Shown here piece after piece: positions 6,063 through 8,846 of a stretch of DNA of 8,846 nucleotides. A model generated the notes under the pieces. The model saw only the letters and a program-made list of their open reading frames with translations, ran no database searches and was not told the DNA's origin. The position numbers and the translations under genes are program-made. The DNA comes from Candidatus Bathyarchaeota archaeon (lineage in GTDB: Archaea; Thermoproteota; Bathyarchaeia; TCS64), in the NCBI GenBank assembly GCA_003662205.1, contig QMXQ01000052.1, forward strand, positions 1-8,846, read 5' to 3'. Each line of letters starts with the position of its first letter. Position 1 is the first letter of the stretch.

Positions 6063-6935
6063 CTATTCCGCCTCTTCCTCGCCGTAGAGGAGCTTCAGCT
6101 CGTCTAGGCTCAGCTTCTCGCCCGCCTCCAGCTTGCGCCTTGCCTCCCTGATCAGCTCTCTCTTCCGGGCATCGATCATCCGCTTCTTTGAGGCAGCCTC
6201 CTGTTGCTCCAGCGCCCTCAGACGTTCGCGGATCCCTCTGATCTCCCCGAGAACCGTGCGGAACTCGTCGTTGACCCGCCTGATCTCGGAGAGGTATTCC
6301 AAGAACTTGGCGTGGGCTTCGTCGGCGCGCCCGCGCTCCTCGTCGGCCTTTCTGTGGAGGAGGAGCATCTTCCCGTGGCTCTCTTCGCTCGCCTCGTGCA
6401 GCCTCGATATGTCGGCTCGGCAGCCGCGGATCTCCAGCTCCGTGGCCTTGATGTCCGCGAGGAGCGTCAACCTCTCGTCCGCCTTCGCGTCCAGCTCCTC
6501 GTGCGCGGCCAGCGCGCTTCTCAGCTCGCGGGCTTCCTCCAGAAACGCGTCCTCCCGGTCCAGCATCTCGGAGGTCGGGGTCGTCGCCATCTCCCACTCG
6601 ATGCGCTTCAGCCGCGCCTCCAGCCTCTGCCGCGAGGGAAGACGCCTCCGCTCCTCGGCCAAACCCGCTTCTAGTTCAGCCAGCTTTCCGCGCTTCTCGT
6701 CCAGCTCGCCGCGGTGGGCCTCGATCCTACGTTTGATCTCCGCTACCTGCCGGTTCGCCCGGTCCCGTTCCTCCTTATGCTTCAGGGCTTCAGTCCGCAG
6801 CGTTCTCACCGACTCGTTGAGTCGGTCTCGCTCGTTCTTCCAGCGTTCCGCCTCGCGGTTCAGCTCGGCCTGCCGCCTCCTGAGCGCCGCCGCCCTCTCC
6901 TCAAGCTCGGCCAGCATCTCCTCGTCCCCGGACAT
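6063..6935 (-). CDS. COG1340-like archaeal coiled-coil protein
   Basis: A 290-residue protein made almost entirely of charged heptad-type helix: residues about 5-110 and 125-270 are rich in Glu, Arg, Lys, Leu and Ala. They are separated by a short break near LPSRQRL and by the segment IEWEMATTPTSEMLDRED (112-129). The pattern of repeated ERDRLN/ERDRAN steps, this 'T-P' break with an acidic helix after it, and the ending GEKLSLDELKLLYGEEE resemble the archaeal COG1340 family as I remember it. That family has no established function. There is no signal peptide or membrane helix, so it is likely cytosolic and oligomeric. It starts at ATG 6935 with GGAG 8 nt upstream. The GGAG lies inside the end of the MBL-fold gene, and only 3 nt separate the two reading frames, so they are almost certainly co-translated from one mRNA. 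Confidence 0.82.
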   Translation of the reverse strand: MSGDEEMLAELEERAAALRRRQAELNREAERWKNERDRLNESVRTLRTEALKHKEERDRANRQVAEIKRRIEAHRGELDEKRGKLAELEAGLAEERRRLPSRQRLEARLKRIEWEMATTPTSEMLDREDAFLEEARELRSALAAHEELDAKADERLTLLADIKATELEIRGCRADISRLHEASEESHGKMLLLHRKADEERGRADEAHAKFLEYLSEIRRVNDEFRTVLGEIRGIRERLRALEQQEAASKKRMIDARKRELIREARRKLEAGEKLSLDELKLLYGEEEAE

Positions 6936-6938
6936 TTC

Positions 6939-7808
6939 TCAGTCTCCGCTCGTCTCGTAGAGCTCGCGTCTCCGCGCCTCCAGCAGGTTGGGCTCCATGT
7001 TCAGGAACTCGGCGGCGCACTCCACAGCGACGCCCAGCTCCTCCGCCGCCTCGTAGACCGGCCTGATCCTCTCCCTGTAATCGAGGTCGCGGGTGAGGTG
7101 ATGGTCGACGACCAGCCGGCTGACCCCCGCCTCCCTGACGATCCTCGCGAGGTTCTCGTTCGCCGTCCTGAGCTCTATCGGCGTGTAGGGGGAGTCGATG
7201 TAGGTGGTCGGCCCATCGACGAACACCAGGTCTGGCTTCTCCTTCAGGATGAAAGCGACCTGCTCCTCGAGGAGGGGGCCCTGCACGTCAGAGGTGTATA
7301 GGAAGATCTCGTCTGCCCTTATGCTGACCTCGATGACGTAGCCGCGCTGCGCCGTCGGGCCATGGGGGACGGGTTTGGAGAACCTGATCTCGACGTCGCC
7401 GAACCTGAAGGTTCTGCCGTCCGCGTAAGCGAGTTCCTTGGGCAGCCCCCTCAACTTGGGCAGGAACGCCGACGCCCTCCCCCTCTGGCTCGGGTTGATC
7501 ATCCTCTTCGGGTGTTTCAGGAGCACCCGTTTCCCCTCGTAGAGCCCCGGCTCCTCCGGGTTGATGTGGTCGTAGTGGTAGTGGGTCACGATGAGGATGT
7601 CTGTCCTGGCGGCGTGCTCCTTGATGAGCTCCCACAGCTCGGCCTTGACCTTCTCCTCGACGGGGTGAGGGGGGAGGCCGAACCGCTTCGGGGCGAGGGC
7701 GACCGCTGGGTCTATCAGGATGTTGACGTCGCCGGCCTCGACGTATGTCGCCATGCTCCTCACTCCGAGGCTCTCGAAGGCGAGCGGCGTGACCTTCAGC
7801 GCTGTCAC
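6939..7808 (-). CDS. UPF0282/COG2248 metallo-beta-lactamase-fold hydrolase
   Basis: A 289-residue protein matching the archaeal UPF0282 family almost throughout. It opens with PLAFESLGVRSMATYVEAGD (8-27), then ILIDPAVALAPKRFGLPPHP. The metal-site motif THYHYDH (75-81) gives His76, His78, Asp80 and His81. It continues with KHP..INPSQRGRA (99-111), VPHG with His149, TSDVQGP with Asp174, DGPTTY (198-203) and DHH with His236/His237. These are the positions expected for a two-metal site in this fold. Family members are predicted hydrolases with no substrate that I know to be proven; nuclease or phosphodiester-type chemistry is possible because many archaeal MBL proteins do this. The start is GTG 7808, with a TATA-like box about 32 nt upstream. 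It is the first gene of the unit with the coiled-coil protein and is divergent from the M20 gene. Confidence 0.9.
   Translation of the reverse strand: MTALKVTPLAFESLGVRSMATYVEAGDVNILIDPAVALAPKRFGLPPHPVEEKVKAELWELIKEHAARTDILIVTHYHYDHINPEEPGLYEGKRVLLKHPKRMINPSQRGRASAFLPKLRGLPKELAYADGRTFRFGDVEIRFSKPVPHGPTAQRGYVIEVSIRADEIFLYTSDVQGPLLEEQVAFILKEKPDLVFVDGPTTYIDSPYTPIELRTANENLARIVREAGVSRLVVDHHLTRDLDYRERIRPVYEAAEELGVAVECAAEFLNMEPNLLEARRRELYETSGD
6944..6947 (-). promoter_or_regulatory. Shine-Dalgarno GGAG for the coiled-coil gene, inside the MBL gene end
   Basis: On the minus strand GGAG ends 8 nt before ATG 6935 and overlaps the last codons of the upstream gene. This supports both the start choice and translational coupling of the pair. 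Confidence 0.5.
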
Positions 7809-7834
7809 CGTCCCTGCACAAAGCTACGTCGTGC

Positions 7835-7846
7835 TTTTAATAAATA
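7835..7846 (-). promoter_or_regulatory. TATA-like box for the MBL/coiled-coil unit
   Basis: The minus strand reads tatttattaaaa, one of the strongest AT-rich boxes in the window, centred about 32 nt before the GTG start of the MBL-fold gene. The transcript would begin at or just before the start codon. Confidence 0.55.
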
Positions 7847-7865
7847 AGGCATCCTTCGGGCGACG

Positions 7866-7877
7866 GCTCCATGGAGC
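7866..7877. repeat. 12-bp perfect palindrome in the divergent MBL/M20 promoter region
   Basis: GCTCCATGGAGC is self-complementary and lies between the two outward promoters, about 20 bp upstream of the MBL-side TATA-like box and about 28 bp upstream of the M20-side one. A dimeric regulator could bind here, but the position is the only support. Confidence 0.3.
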
Positions 7878-7904
7878 GGCAAGGCGTTTCCGATGATGAA
7901 TACG

Positions 7905-7912
7905 TTTTTTAT
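7905..7912 (+). promoter_or_regulatory. Possible TATA-like box for the M20 gene
   Basis: The T-rich run ttttttat is centred about 40 nt before ATG 7949. Transcription would start near 7935, leaving a very short leader that just includes the ribosome binding site. Confidence 0.35.
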
Positions 7913-7934
7913 GATTCCGGGGCAGGTTATGTGT

Positions 7935-7940
7935 GGAGGT
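7935..7940 (+). promoter_or_regulatory. Strong Shine-Dalgarno GGAGGT fixing the M20 start
   Basis: GGAGGT ends 8 nt before ATG 7949. It favours this ATG over the in-frame GTG 7931 and over the in-frame ATG 7871, which would add 26 residues. Confidence 0.65.
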
Positions 7941-7948
7941 TCTCTGAG

Positions 7949-8846
7949 ATGAGTTTGAGTAGGATCGTCTCCGAGGCAGAGCGCGCTAGGGAGGAGGTTG
8001 CGGGGCTCTGCTCCCGCCTTGTCCAGTTCAACTCTGCGCACCCCGAGGGCAGGACCGACGAGTGCGTCTCCTTCATCAAGGAGTATCTAGATGGCCACGG
8101 CATCGAAAACGAGGTTCACGGCAGGAATCCGCTCAAGCCGAACATCGTGGCGAAGATCCCGGGAGAATCCGAGCGGAGGGTTCTCTGGGTCGGCCACCTC
8201 GACGTCGTGCCGGAGGGGAAGCCGGAGTTCTGGACGTATCCGCCGTACAGCGGGAAGATAACGGATGACGGTCTCATCTACGGGCGGGGGACGAGCGACA
8301 TGAAGGGGGCCTGCGCCGCCGCGATGGTCTCGGCCCGCATCCTCAGCGAGCTGGGGGAGCTGCCGAACAGCGTGGAGTTCTGGTTCACCGCCGACGAGGA
8401 GATCGGGGGCGGAGACGGCGCCCGGTGGCTCGCCGAGACCGGCCGCTTCAAGGGCGACGTGTGCGTAATCGGCGATGGCAACGGCGGCGGCCTCGAACTT
8501 CCGAGCATCGACCTGGGGTGCAAGGGGGGCGCGGGGACCCGCCTCGTCGCCAGGGGCAAGACCGCGCACGGGAGCACGCCCTTCCTGGGGGACAACGCCA
8601 TCGAGAAGCTGATCAAGGCGATACCCTGGGTGAAGAAGATCGGGGACTTCAGGCTGGAGCTGCCGCCGGAGCTGGAGGAGCCCATCAGGAGCTCGATAGA
8701 GTTCATGGAGAAGACCCTCACGCTCACGGAGGAGCAGAGGAAGGCCCTCGAGCGGGTCTTCCACTACCCCACGGTGACCTGCAACATCATCAGCGGCGGC
8801 GTCAAGAGGAACATGGTCCCCGACTACGCCGAGGCAGAGTTCGACA
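7949..8846 (+). CDS. M20-family metallopeptidase/deacylase (ArgE/DapE/CPG2-like), C-terminus beyond window
   Basis: The frame is open for 299 codons from ATG 7949 to the right edge. Metal-site motifs of the M20 family are all present: GHLDVVP with His83 and Asp85, GRGTSDMKG with Asp117, ADEEIGG with the general base Glu150 and ligand Glu151, and IGDGNG with Asp176 at the next ligand position. The small dimerisation domain starts after about residue 185; it includes ARGKTAHGSTPFLGDNAIEKL (His207) and returns to the catalytic domain near NMVPD (288-292). The last metal-binding His is expected beyond the edge. Family members hydrolyse N-acyl amino acids, dipeptides or related amides. DapE, ArgE, LysK-like and carboxypeptidase G2-like roles cannot be separated here. 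There is no signal peptide, so it is probably cytosolic. It diverges from the MBL-fold gene across a 140-nt gap. Confidence 0.9.
   Translation, partial: MSLSRIVSEAERAREEVAGLCSRLVQFNSAHPEGRTDECVSFIKEYLDGHGIENEVHGRNPLKPNIVAKIPGESERRVLWVGHLDVVPEGKPEFWTYPPYSGKITDDGLIYGRGTSDMKGACAAAMVSARILSELGELPNSVEFWFTADEEIGGGDGARWLAETGRFKGDVCVIGDGNGGGLELPSIDLGCKGGAGTRLVARGKTAHGSTPFLGDNAIEKLIKAIPWVKKIGDFRLELPPELEEPIRSSIEFMEKTLTLTEEQRKALERVFHYPTVTCNIISGGVKRNMVPDYAEAEFD

Noticed and set aside
6063..6935. Coiled-coil protein considered as an SMC/Rad50-type fragment
   Set aside because: No Walker A, Walker B or zinc-hook motif is present, and the ends look like a complete short protein.
6133..6960. 275-residue Ser/Arg-rich frame antisense to the coiled-coil gene
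   Set aside because: Ser-rich composition is the mirror of Glu/Arg/Ala codons on the other strand; no start signal of its own.
1..8846. Search for CRISPR arrays, tRNA genes, insertion sequences and toxin-antitoxin pairs
   Set aside because: No regularly spaced repeats, tRNA-like sequence, transposase, terminal inverted repeats or recognisable toxin-antitoxin pair were seen; coding genes fill nearly all of the window.

Overview
The window looks like a high-GC archaeal chromosome segment. Three genes belong to families known mainly or only from archaea: NreA, the UPF0282/COG2248 metallo-beta-lactamase-fold protein and a COG1340-type coiled-coil protein. Several genes also have an AT-rich TATA-like box about 28-32 nt before a GTG or TTG start, as in leaderless archaeal transcripts. 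TTG and GTG starts are common. A Thermoproteota or Bathyarchaeia-like peptide/amino-acid user would fit, but that placement is inference; the sequence alone does not fix the lineage.

Layout. (1) Positions 1-814, minus: the N-terminal 271 residues of NreA, running off the left edge. (2) 953-1702, plus: an alpha/beta hydrolase, divergent from nreA. (3) 1726-2940, minus: an M24 (Xaa-Pro peptidase/creatinase fold) enzyme, convergent with the hydrolase. (4) 3032-3259, plus: a 75-residue one-helix membrane protein, divergent from the M24 gene. (5) 3334-4305, plus: an arginine deiminase/amidinotransferase-superfamily enzyme. (6) 4310-6004, minus: a thiamine-diphosphate enzyme of the acetolactate-synthase type, convergent with gene 5 with only 4 nt between the stops. 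(7) 6063-6935 and (8) 6939-7808, minus: a tight two-gene unit of COG1340-like coiled coil and UPF0282 MBL-fold protein. (9) 7949-8846, plus: an M20 peptidase/deacylase, divergent from gene 8 and cut by the right edge.

The genes are densely packed. No gene-free stretch exceeds about 140 bases, and the gaps hold promoters. No tRNA, rRNA, CRISPR array, insertion sequence or integrase was seen.

How they may work together: M24, M20, alpha/beta hydrolase and guanidino-modifying enzymes suggest breakdown of peptides, N-acyl or guanidino compounds, with a ThDP enzyme acting on 2-oxo acids. These genes alternate strands, so this is a neighbourhood of related chemistry, not one operon. The clearest transcriptional unit is MBL-fold plus coiled coil, possibly reading on into the ThDP gene. 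The least understood items are the M24 enzyme with an altered metal-ligand set, the guanidino enzyme of unclear specificity, the small membrane protein and the MBL/coiled-coil pair. I found no clear case for a wholly new multi-gene system.
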